Shown here piece by piece: positions 1 to 6,740 of a DNA stretch of 21,836 bases. The translations under genes and the position numbers were made by a program. Below the pieces are notes generated by a model. That model had not been told where the DNA came from. It saw only the letters and a program-made list of their open reading frames with translations, and ran no database searches. How positions within the stretch are numbered: the first letter of the stretch is position 1; the number at the start of each line of letters is the position of its first letter. The stretch is from Acidobacteriaceae bacterium (GTDB taxonomy: Bacteria; Acidobacteriota; Terriglobia; Terriglobales; Acidobacteriaceae): assembly GCA_030040115.1 (NCBI GenBank), contig JASHUH010000115.1, positions 1 to 21,836 of the forward strand, read 5' to 3'.

Positions 1-151
1 GGCTGGAGTTGGTGTTCACGTTCTTGATCGCTGGTTCCGTCGCCGCGGCGGCCGCCTCGGCGTCCCGAGCCAGCGCTCCGCCCTCCATCAGAGCCAGTGA
101 CGACTTGATCACGCCGCGGCGGCTGAAATTGGACTTTTTCTCTTCCGGCAT
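1..151 (-). CDS. 5' end of a Tat-signal protein (partial, runs off the window)
   Basis: Only the first 50 codons are visible, read leftwards from an ATG at 151. The N-terminus carries a twin-arginine motif, S-R-R-G-V-I-K at residues 10-16. A weakly hydrophobic stretch and an Ala-rich segment (about residues 30-37) follow, as in a Tat export signal before a linker. An AAAGGGA Shine-Dalgarno lies about 8 bases upstream of the ATG. The mature domain is outside the window, so the function cannot be named. It lies downstream of two Tat-exported aldolases on the same strand, but 416 bases and a hairpin separate them, so it probably has its own promoter. The h-region contains a Glu and is less hydrophobic than usual, which lowers confidence in export. 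Confidence 0.6.
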   Translation of the reverse strand, partial: MPEEKKSNFSRRGVIKSSLALMEGGALARDAEAAAAATEPAIKNVNTNSS

Positions 152-567
152 AATTCGATCCCTTTCCAAGCCGAGCCTGGCTTTCTGCAACTACTTCTGT
201 GATACAGCGCGCCATTTCACGCGCAAATGGCGCCTCTTCTGCGCCGGGCTCCGCGATCCTCCCTGCTCCTTCGAAGCGAAGCAGACGGCGCGTGCAAAAA
301 CTTGGTGATGAACGATGGCCGCAGTATATCCCGCGCCGATCGCGCCGGTCAACGGTATGTTCGCCGGGCCCGAAGAAGCGGGGCGCGCAGAGCATCGCAG
401 AAAATTGGCGCTGAGTTGCTGCGGCTGATCTTGCCCGGATCCAAGGCGGGAAAAGCCCACGAACATCCTGAGCTTCTCAGGGAAGTTGGATCGTTGACCC
501 CCGAAAAGCCGCGGCGCACGCCGTGGCGTGCGCCGAAGTTGGGATAGCATTGCACCGAGAGGTTTGC
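152..567. other. Intergenic region upstream of the partial Tat gene
   Basis: This gap separates the stop codon of the first aldolase from the start of the partial Tat-signal gene. Open frames cross it on both strands, but their translations are Arg/Ala/Ser-rich with no recognisable domain, and none has a convincing ribosome binding site. The only clear structure is the GC-rich inverted repeat at 513-534. The rest presumably holds the promoter of the partial gene; I could not fix a -35/-10 pair. Confidence 0.5.
513..534 (-). terminator. Hairpin downstream of the first aldolase
   Basis: GGCGCACGCC and GGCGTGCGCC form a perfect 10-base inverted repeat with 2 bases between them. It lies 34 bases past the aldolase stop and is followed on the minus strand by GCGGCTTTTC. 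It could act as an intrinsic or assisted terminator, but the T tract is short and interrupted. Confidence 0.4.
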
Positions 568-1704
568 CTACACAGGCATTTTGCGCTTGGTGGACTCGCG
601 CCCGATGATCGCCGCCGCCTCCGGCCCCTCCAGCACCATCGAACCCTCTTTAATTGCGGTGAGCACATAGGCGGGGCTGTTGGGGTCGGGACTGCCACCG
701 TTGAGAAACATGACGTGGTTCTTTTTGCAAAGCTCGCGCACGTTCTCTTTTACTTTGAGCATCTCCGGCCGCACCAGTGTCTCGTCGAACGGGATCGCGC
801 GGTCTTCGGGCATGATCGACAGACCGTACAGCCAAAAGCTGTGATCTCCCGGTCCCCACTCCGCCATCGAAATCCCGGGCAGGGCGATCGTCTGCGCGGA
901 ATCCGCATCGGCATAGGTGTCCTCGATCTTGACCCCGAAGATCATCTCGCCCTTGGGATTGAGCGGCCACAGGTCAGCGAGATGGTTGTACTTGTTGGTG
1001 TCTACGCCCCAGATGTACGCGGCGTACCCGGCGCTGGACCCGCGCAGACCCTGATAGTCGAGCTTGGGAATCCCCGGCCGCTCGAAAGGATAGCGCATCG
1101 CCATCTGCGTGGCCACTTTCACCGCCCCGGCGTTGCGCGCGTGGCACATGTGGATGCCGTGAATGCCGCAATCCAGCAACTGCTCCAGAACCCAGCTGTT
1201 GGCGCGCATATACTCCGGATCGAGCCCAATGATGCCGGTCTCCACAAAGACGGCCGGCGTCCGGTGACCGCTGCGCGTCGGGCCTCCGTCCACCAGCCCG
1301 CGCATGAACTCGCGCAACTGCATGAAGTCCAGAGCCCCATGCTCCATCTCCACGTTAATCGCGTCCATGTAGGTCTGGGCCATGCGCACGCCTTGCGCGT
1401 AAGCATCCACGCCCGGCGCCAAGCCGGAGCCGTCATAGTAGACCGGCTGGCCGTCTTCCCACAGTTCGATGGCCTTGTTCACCCGCCGCGGTTTGTAGTT
1501 CCAGTCCACAGACGAAGGCTGGGTATGGGTATTGGCCGGCGCCATCATGCGGGTCCCGTACATGCCGCCGCCCGCGGGCCCTCGCTGTTGCCCGGCGCCT
1601 TGGCCAGCGCCGCCGGCGCTTTCCTGCCCCAGCACGGTGTTCGCGGCCATCCCCATACCCAAGGCCGCACCCGTTCCCAACAAATCTCTTCTTGTGATTT
1701 TCAT
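568..1704 (-). CDS. Tat-exported HpcH/HpaI-family aldolase (paralogue 1)
   Basis: This 378-residue protein starts with a Tat signal (T-R-R-D-L-L-G at residues 4-10, possible cleavage near VLG|Q at 26/27) and a Gly-rich linker to about residue 50. The rest fits the HpcH/HpaI aldolase/citrate-lyase TIM barrel. An E-H-G at 121-123 matches the family's catalytic His region. K-I-E-D at 259-262 gives metal-ligand Glu261, and G-P-G-D at 284-287 gives metal-ligand Asp287. Family members cleave 2-keto-3-deoxy sugar acids or related hydroxy-keto acids with a divalent metal, usually in the cytoplasm, so the export signal is notable. The start is supported by GGAGGGG just upstream. It lies 217 bases downstream of a close paralogue. 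The substrate is not determined. Confidence 0.85.
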   Translation of the reverse strand: MKITRRDLLGTGAALGMGMAANTVLGQESAGGAGQGAGQQRGPAGGGMYGTRMMAPANTHTQPSSVDWNYKPRRVNKAIELWEDGQPVYYDGSGLAPGVDAYAQGVRMAQTYMDAINVEMEHGALDFMQLREFMRGLVDGGPTRSGHRTPAVFVETGIIGLDPEYMRANSWVLEQLLDCGIHGIHMCHARNAGAVKVATQMAMRYPFERPGIPKLDYQGLRGSSAGYAAYIWGVDTNKYNHLADLWPLNPKGEMIFGVKIEDTYADADSAQTIALPGISMAEWGPGDHSFWLYGLSIMPEDRAIPFDETLVRPEMLKVKENVRELCKKNHVMFLNGGSPDPNSPAYVLTAIKEGSMVLEGPEAAAIIGRESTKRKMPV

Positions 1705-1876
1705 TTGCCCCTCCGGCTCTGCTACCGGTCGGCTTTACGGACTTGCTGGCCTTCTTTGCGCCGATTGTGCCGGTGCATTCCCACGGTCAAAGACCCGAAG
1801 CAATGTAATTTATCGTGAGCAGCCGTTCATCATGGGCCCGGCTTGCAAGGATTGAGGAGGGGTCCGCAAAGGCTCC

Positions 1877-1906
1877 CGCCGGCCTTCGCCCCAACGAAGG
1901 CCGGCG
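1877..1906 (-). terminator. Perfect 12-bp hairpin downstream of the second aldolase
   Basis: CGCCGGCCTTCG (1877-1888) and CGAAGGCCGGCG (1895-1906) are perfectly complementary around a 6-base loop. The hairpin lies 15 bases past the stop of the 1922-3043 gene. On the minus strand only a short GGAGCCTTTG follows, so there is no classical U tail. It probably ends or attenuates transcription between the two aldolase genes, or protects the 3' end of the upstream message. Confidence 0.5.
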
Positions 1907-1921
1907 CCCTCAAGCACAACC

Positions 1922-3043
1922 CTAAACCGGCATCTTGCGCTTGGTGTATTCGCGACCGATGATCGCCGCCGACTCCGGCGCCTCCAACACCATGGCTCCA
2001 TCCTTGATTTGCGTGATGGCGTAGGAGGGGCTGTTCGGATCGGGGCTGCCCGCGTTGAGGAACATCACGTTGTTCTTCTTGCAGTTGTCCAGAACCGCCT
2101 GCCGCACCTTCACCATCTCCGGCCGCGTGGTAACGTCCGGCGGACGCGAACCGTCGTCCGGCATGATCGAAAGGCCGTAGAGCCAGAAGCTGTGATCTCC
2201 CGGACCCCACTCCGCCATCGAAATGCCGGGCAGCGCGATGGTCTTGTCCACGTCCTGGTCGCAGTACGTGTCCTCGATCTTCACCCCGAAGATCATTTCG
2301 CCTTGCTTGTTCAACGGCCAAAGGTCGGCGATGTGATTGTACATGTTTCCGTTCACGCCCCAGATCTGCGCCGCATAGCTCGCGCTCGATCCGCGCAGGC
2401 CCTGGTACTCGAGCTTCGGAATCCCCGGCCGTTCGAAGGGATAGCGCATCGCCATCTGCGTGGCCACTTTCACGGCCTCGGAGTCGCGCGCGTGGCACAT
2501 GTGAATGCCGTGGATGCCGCAATCCAGCAACTGCTCCAGAACCCAGGTGTTGGCGCGCATATACTGCGGGTCCAGGCCGATAATGCAGGTCTCGACGAAG
2601 ACCGCCGGGGTGCGGTGGCCGCTGCGCGTTGGGCCTCCGTCCACCAGGCCGCGCATGAACTCGCGCAACTGCATGAAGTCCAGGGCCCCGTGCTCCATCT
2701 CCACGTTAATCGCGTCCATGTACGTCCGCGCCATGCGCACGCCCTGCGCGTAGGGGTCCACACCGGCTCCCAGGCCCGAGCCGCCGTAGTAAATCGGCTG
2801 GCCGTCTTCCCACAGTTCAATCGCCTTGTTGACGCGCTTCGGCTTGTAATTGTAGTCCACTGAGGAAGGCTGAACGCCGCTGTTCACCGGCGGTTCCATC
2901 CGCGTCCCGAACATGCCCCCCATGGGGCGACGCCGCGCCTGGGGAGCGGCTTGCTCGCCCTCCTGCCCCAGCACGCCTTGGGTCGCCATTCCCACACCGA
3001 GGGCCATCCCCGCCCCGAGCAGGTCTCTTCTCTTGATCTGCAT
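1922..3043 (-). CDS. Tat-exported HpcH/HpaI-family aldolase (paralogue 2)
   Basis: This 373-residue tandem paralogue of the 568-1704 gene has the same layout: a Tat signal (K-R-R-D-L-L-G at 4-10, possible cleavage VLG|Q at 26/27), a short Arg/Pro-rich linker and an HpcH/HpaI TIM barrel. The equivalent active-site residues are kept: His118 in E-H-G, Glu257 in K-I-E-D and Asp283 in G-P-G-D. The two proteins are nearly identical over about residues 95-215 and differ mainly in the signal/linker and the segment after the GPGD motif. A strong AAGGAGAGG Shine-Dalgarno precedes the ATG, and a 17-bp palindrome lies 19 bases upstream. The likely reaction is reversible aldol cleavage of a 2-keto-3-deoxy acid outside the cytoplasm; the exact substrate is unknown. 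Confidence 0.85.
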   Translation of the reverse strand: MQIKRRDLLGAGMALGVGMATQGVLGQEGEQAAPQARRRPMGGMFGTRMEPPVNSGVQPSSVDYNYKPKRVNKAIELWEDGQPIYYGGSGLGAGVDPYAQGVRMARTYMDAINVEMEHGALDFMQLREFMRGLVDGGPTRSGHRTPAVFVETCIIGLDPQYMRANTWVLEQLLDCGIHGIHMCHARDSEAVKVATQMAMRYPFERPGIPKLEYQGLRGSSASYAAQIWGVNGNMYNHIADLWPLNKQGEMIFGVKIEDTYCDQDVDKTIALPGISMAEWGPGDHSFWLYGLSIMPDDGSRPPDVTTRPEMVKVRQAVLDNCKKNNVMFLNAGSPDPNSPSYAITQIKDGAMVLEAPESAAIIGREYTKRKMPV

Positions 3044-3710
3044 ACTTTCCTCTCCTTATTGAATAACCGGTGGTTATTGATTGGCCCTCGCTCTTCCACA
3101 CGGGCTCAGCGAGAGGTTAAACGTTCAGATTTCGTCTAGCTTTTTTTGACCCGATGAGAGATGGATTCCGGGATGCCTCTGTTCACTTCCGGCTGCGAAC
3201 CGATCTACCACCAACCGCGATGAAAGTCTAGCTCAAACGAATATATTGGGGATATGACTGCACACCGCGGCAACGGTGACAGTACTCCCTGCCGGCAACA
3301 GGTGTCAAGAGTCAGCTTCGCGGCCGGTGAGGGCTTTCCCCGCAAATATCGCAATACGGGACGCTGTTGCATGCCCTTGTTCAGGTTCGACGTGGTCGGA
3401 AGCATTTCGTCAATATGGAATCAAGCGGCGCAGCTTAAGCCCTCTAACCGCTCCATCAGCCGCCCTCGGTCAGTGGCCGAAGCCGCGGATCTTGGTTTAC
3501 CGGCCTCTGGATCAGAGAACAAGGAGCTCGCAAATGAGCAACCCAACCTTCCTGTCGCGGTCAAAATAGAATTGTCTTGGTTTAAAATCGCGAAGGTGCG
3601 GTTTCCAGAGACCTATTTGCAAGCCGGGTATCCTGCCGGCAATGGTTCCGCAAACTCAGACTCGTCGCCATCACAACAATCGCGGGTTACCCCCGTTGGA
3701 GAATTAGCTT
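3044..3710. other. Divergent control region between aldolase and mannonate-dehydratase genes
   Basis: These 667 bases separate two divergent starts. An open frame (3254-3787, plus) crosses most of it, but it overlaps the start of the 3711 gene in another frame and has no recognisable domain or good ribosome binding site, so I do not call it. Visible structure includes the palindrome at 3062-3078 and an 11-base direct repeat CCTGCCGGCAA (3288-3298 and 3632-3642) containing the palindrome TGCCGGCA. The length suggests regulated, possibly coordinated, expression of both sides. Confidence 0.5.
3062..3078. promoter_or_regulatory. 17-bp palindromic operator candidate
   Basis: AATAACC-GGT-GGTTATT is a perfect 7-base inverted repeat with a 3-base spacer. 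It lies just upstream of the Shine-Dalgarno of the 1922-3043 aldolase gene, where a repressor would overlap the transcription start. The size and symmetry suit a dimeric GntR- or LacI-type sugar-acid regulator. No regulator gene is present in the window, so the factor is unknown. Confidence 0.4.
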
Positions 3711-4874
3711 ATGAGTTTCTTTATTTCGCGCAGAAATCTCATCAAAGGTTTGAGCGCCACCGCCTTGGCTTCCGAAGTTTTACCTAAGGTAGCCATGGCC
3801 CAAGCGGAGCAATCGCAGCCATCGGAGCAACCGGGAAAGAAACCGTGGTGGCTGGGCAACGGCATGCCTCAGGAGAGCGCTTCCACGCCTAAAATCGCCG
3901 ACGCCATCAGCCTGCGCGATGGCGTCACCGACGCGGCCATTCGCGGCGTGGTGCAAATCGGGGTCTATCATGTGCTTTCCGGGGGCCCGCACATTCCCTG
4001 GACCGTCGATGAGCTTCAACCCATCGTCGACAAGCTCAAAGCCGGCGGCGTCGCCCTCGGCAACCTCATGATCGATGGTTTCCCCAACACCATCTACGGC
4101 CGCCCAGGACGCGATGAAGAAATCGACAAAGTGCGGCAATCCATTGAGGCCGCGGGTAAAGTAGGCTTGCCGGTGGTCGAATATAACTTCTACGCCCATC
4201 GCGCCATGGAGGGCTATTACGAAGAGACCGGCCGCGGCGGCGCCGGTTTGACCGGCGTCGACTACGACCGCGCCAAAGGCTTGCCGCCATTGCCCAACGA
4301 GGGCGCGCACACCCTCAATGAAATGTGGGCCAACATCACCTATTTCCTCAAGGCCGTCATTCCCACCGCCGAAAAGGCCAACGTCCGCCTGGCCCTCCAC
4401 CCCAATGATCCACCTTTCCCGCTCAGCCGCGGATCCCAGCAGATCATGGCCACCTTGGCTGGTTGGAAGCACCTCATCTCCATCGTCGACAGTCCCTCGA
4501 ACGGAATCACGTTCGATTGCGGCGTCACCCGCGAAATGGGCGAGGATCCGGTCGCCGTCTGTCATTACTTCGGCAGCCGCGACCGCATCAACCACATGCA
4601 CTACCGCAACCCGCATGTCTTCACGCCTTACCTGAAATACGTGGAAGGCTTCATCGATGAGGGCGACGTAAATATGTTCGCGGTCATGCGCGAGCTCATC
4701 AAGGTCCATTACACGCGCGAGGTCTATCCCGAGCATCCGCGCGCTATCGACTACGATCGCGAGCGCGGCCCCATCCACGGATATCCGGGCGGCGGCGGGT
4801 ACGCCGGCAACCTCTACGACATCGCCTACGCCAAGGCCATGCTCCAGGCCGCGCTGATCGTCGAGCGCGGATAA
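3711..4874 (+). CDS. Tat-exported mannonate dehydratase-like (UxuA family) protein
   Basis: This 387-residue protein has a Tat signal (S-R-R-N-L-I-K at 6-12, possible cleavage AMA|QA near 30) followed by a UxuA-type TIM barrel. Segments matching UxuA by eye are F-L-K-A-V-I-P-T-A-E at 212-221, H-P-N-D-P-P at 230-235, F-D-C-G at 268-271, H-M-H-Y-R-N at 295-300 and G-D-V-N-M at 318-322. Candidate metal ligands are His230, Cys270 and His297. Where UxuA has P-D-H-G, this protein has P-E-H-P (340-343), keeping His342 but with Glu for Asp. Cytoplasmic UxuA dehydrates D-mannonate to 2-keto-3-deoxygluconate. GGAGAA at 3698-3703 supports the start. Substrate and activity are inferred, and it could act on another aldonate. 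Confidence 0.75.
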   Translation: MSFFISRRNLIKGLSATALASEVLPKVAMAQAEQSQPSEQPGKKPWWLGNGMPQESASTPKIADAISLRDGVTDAAIRGVVQIGVYHVLSGGPHIPWTVDELQPIVDKLKAGGVALGNLMIDGFPNTIYGRPGRDEEIDKVRQSIEAAGKVGLPVVEYNFYAHRAMEGYYEETGRGGAGLTGVDYDRAKGLPPLPNEGAHTLNEMWANITYFLKAVIPTAEKANVRLALHPNDPPFPLSRGSQQIMATLAGWKHLISIVDSPSNGITFDCGVTREMGEDPVAVCHYFGSRDRINHMHYRNPHVFTPYLKYVEGFIDEGDVNMFAVMRELIKVHYTREVYPEHPRAIDYDRERGPIHGYPGGGGYAGNLYDIAYAKAMLQAALIVERG

Positions 4875-4906
4875 AGCGAAATCGCATCTTTGAACGGCCA
4901 CCGGCC

Positions 4907-4941
4907 GGCGCGAGGGCGGGCAATTTACCCGCCGTCGCGCC
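4907..4941 (+). terminator. Two-part GC hairpin after the mannonate-dehydratase-like gene
   Basis: GGCGCGA-g-GGCGGG (4907-4920) pairs with CCCGCC-g-TCGCGCC (4928-4941) around the 7-base loop CAATTTA, with a single G/G mismatch. It starts 32 bases after the stop codon and is followed by the A/T-rich AATTTATAAAATCTT. A terminator separating this gene from the efflux operon is the simplest reading. The inner stem GGCGGG-N7-CCCGCC recurs at 16761-16779. Confidence 0.5.
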
Positions 4942-4971
4942 AATTTATAAAATCTTAATGAACCCGTCGTG

Positions 4972-4977
4972 TAAAAT
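4972..4977 (+). promoter_or_regulatory. Candidate -10 element of the efflux operon
   Basis: TAAAAT lies 11 bases before the ATG at 4989, so transcription from it would start at or within a few bases of the start codon. The only purine run before that ATG, AGGA, is 1 base away, too close to act as a Shine-Dalgarno. Together these suggest a leaderless or nearly leaderless message. No good -35 hexamer is visible at the usual spacing. Confidence 0.35.
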
Positions 4978-4988
4978 CAGCCCTAGGA

Positions 4989-5378
4989 ATGGAGCTATTC
5001 CTCAATCTCGCTTGGGCCGCGGTGTCTGTGTGCATGATCTGCCTGTGGCTGCGCTTGGCGCCGCGCACCGGACCGGGGCGCCGCATCCAGTTTGTCGCCC
5101 TGGCGATGATTATTCTCATCCTGCTCCCCGCCATCTCCATGACCGACGACCTGCAGGCGGCGAGGAATCCTGCGGAAATCGACACCTGTTTGCGGCGCGA
5201 CCATGAATGGTCGAGCCCGCATTCCATTGTTCCGGCCGTAGCCCTGCTCCCGCTTCTCGTCTTCGCCAGTCTCGATTTCCGCATCCGCGGCGCCGTTCTT
5301 CCCGGCCGTCAGGCAGTCGCGCCGCCGGCCAATCCCTTCCTCGGTCCCATCGAGAACCGCCCTCCACCATCCGCTTGA
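4989..5378 (+). CDS. Small three-helix membrane protein heading the efflux operon
   Basis: This 129-residue protein has hydrophobic segments at about residues 5-22, 34-51 and 79-97, and a Pro-rich tail. The loop between helices 2 and 3 (about 52-78) is polar and holds Asp53, Asp54, Cys67, His72 and His78, which could bind a metal. I do not recognise a named family. It precedes a TolC/adaptor/RND operon on the same strand by 81 bases, suggesting a role in metal sensing, delivery or assembly. It lacks a normally spaced Shine-Dalgarno (see the -10 element at 4972). It is probably real, because hydrophobic periodicity and context agree, but the function is unknown. Confidence 0.65.
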   Translation: MELFLNLAWAAVSVCMICLWLRLAPRTGPGRRIQFVALAMIILILLPAISMTDDLQAARNPAEIDTCLRRDHEWSSPHSIVPAVALLPLLVFASLDFRIRGAVLPGRQAVAPPANPFLGPIENRPPPSA

Positions 5379-5459
5379 TCTCCCGCGCCCGTTTCCTCCT
5401 CCGCTAACGTTCTCGAATTCCCCTTGCTCGCCGCCATTGCGCGGCGCAAAAGGCCGTAT

Positions 5460-6740
5460 ATGAACGAATTCCTCCGCTTTCCGTCCACCGCGGCGGTGGT
5501 TGCGCTGCTGGCGCTGGCACCCGTCTGCCTTGGGGCGCAGCAAGCGCTCACCTGGGACCAGGTGAGGGCCCGCTTTGAAGCCAACAATCCCGCCTTGAGG
5601 GCCGATGCCGACAACGTGGACGAGATGCGCGCTGAAGAAATCACCGCGGATCTGCGCCCCAATCCGCAGTTCGGCGCCACCGTCGACGGCACCCAGATTG
5701 CTCCCAACAAGGGCGTCTGGGAGCCGCTCCAAGGCACGTTTGAAGTGCCCAGCATCAGCTACCTCCACGAGCGCGATCACAAGCGCGAGCTGCGCCTGCA
5801 GAGCGCGCAGCAGGGCACGCAGATCACGCAATCGCAGCACGAAGACCTCGATCGAACCATGGTCTTCACGCTGCGCTCGGCCTTTGTGCAGACTCTCGAG
5901 GCCAAGGACGTGCTCGATATGGCGCGCGCCGACCTCGACTATTACGACCACATCATCGCCATCAGCCGCGACCGCCTCCACGCCGGTGACATCGCCCAGA
6001 TCGACTTCGACCGCATCGAGCTGCTGCGCGTGCAGTATGAATCGGAGCTGCAGACAGCTATCGTCAACCTGCGGACGGCGAAGATTCAACTGCTGCAACT
6101 GCTGAACGATCAAACCCCGGTGGCGCAGTTTGACGTCACCGGGCCGTTCGATTTCTCCAGCACGCTTCAGCCGCTCGCCGACTTCCGCCAGATCGCCCTC
6201 GCCAACCGCCCTGACCTGCAGGCGGCCCTCCAAACCATTCAGCAATCGGTGACCAACCATAAGCTGGCCGTGGCGAACGGTTCCACCGACCCCACGTTCG
6301 GCGCCTGGTATACGCACAATGCCTCGACGAACAATCCCAACGCCACCCAGACTCTCGGTCTCAGCGTCGACATTCCGCTGCGCGTCTTCGACCGCAATCA
6401 GGGTGAAAAACAGCGCACGCAAATCGACATCGACCGCAGCCGCGAGGCCAGCGAGGCGGTCCGCGCTCAGGTCTTCTCCGACGTAGACACGGCTTACGCC
6501 GAGGTCCAAAGCAACATCGCCCTGCTCCAGCCTTACAAGGACAAGTACAACGCCGAAGCGCTGCATGTGCGCGACACCGTCACCTATTCCTACCAGCACG
6601 GCGGCGCCTCGCTGATGGACTTCCTCAACGCGCAAAGCGATTACCGCCAGGTCCAACTGGCCTACGCGCAGCTCGTCGCCGCCTATCTGACCGCGGCGGC
6701 GCAATTGAATCTTGCCGTCGGGCGCGAGGTGATTCCATGA
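5460..6740 (+). CDS. TolC-family outer-membrane efflux channel
   Basis: This protein of about 426 residues has a Sec signal (hydrophobic core V-V-A-L-L-A-L-A, likely cleavage LGA|Q near 25), then the long alpha-helical repeats of outer-membrane efflux proteins. Typical features are the early Leu-Thr-Trp-Asp-Gln-Val, the central A-N-R-P-D-L-Q-A and a late Y-x-x-G-G-A-S-L-M-D-F-L-N-A-Q-x-D-Y segment. The ATG at 5460 is preferred over an upstream TTG at 5424 because it puts the signal peptide at the N-terminus. The stop overlaps the start of the adaptor gene by 4 bases (ATGA). It should form the outer-membrane exit duct of the metal efflux complex encoded by the next two genes. Confidence 0.9.
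   Translation: MNEFLRFPSTAAVVALLALAPVCLGAQQALTWDQVRARFEANNPALRADADNVDEMRAEEITADLRPNPQFGATVDGTQIAPNKGVWEPLQGTFEVPSISYLHERDHKRELRLQSAQQGTQITQSQHEDLDRTMVFTLRSAFVQTLEAKDVLDMARADLDYYDHIIAISRDRLHAGDIAQIDFDRIELLRVQYESELQTAIVNLRTAKIQLLQLLNDQTPVAQFDVTGPFDFSSTLQPLADFRQIALANRPDLQAALQTIQQSVTNHKLAVANGSTDPTFGAWYTHNASTNNPNATQTLGLSVDIPLRVFDRNQGEKQRTQIDIDRSREASEAVRAQVFSDVDTAYAEVQSNIALLQPYKDKYNAEALHVRDTVTYSYQHGGASLMDFLNAQSDYRQVQLAYAQLVAAYLTAAAQLNLAVGREVIP

Noticed and set aside
523..1818. 431-codon plus-strand open frame opposite the first aldolase
   Set aside because: It is the antisense shadow of a clear HpcH/HpaI aldolase; its translation is His/Arg/Val-rich with no domain, a common effect of GC-rich codon bias.
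3254..3787. 177-codon plus-strand open frame in the divergent region
   Set aside because: It overlaps the well-supported Tat signal of the next gene in another frame, has no good Shine-Dalgarno and no recognisable domain. It remains a weak possibility only.
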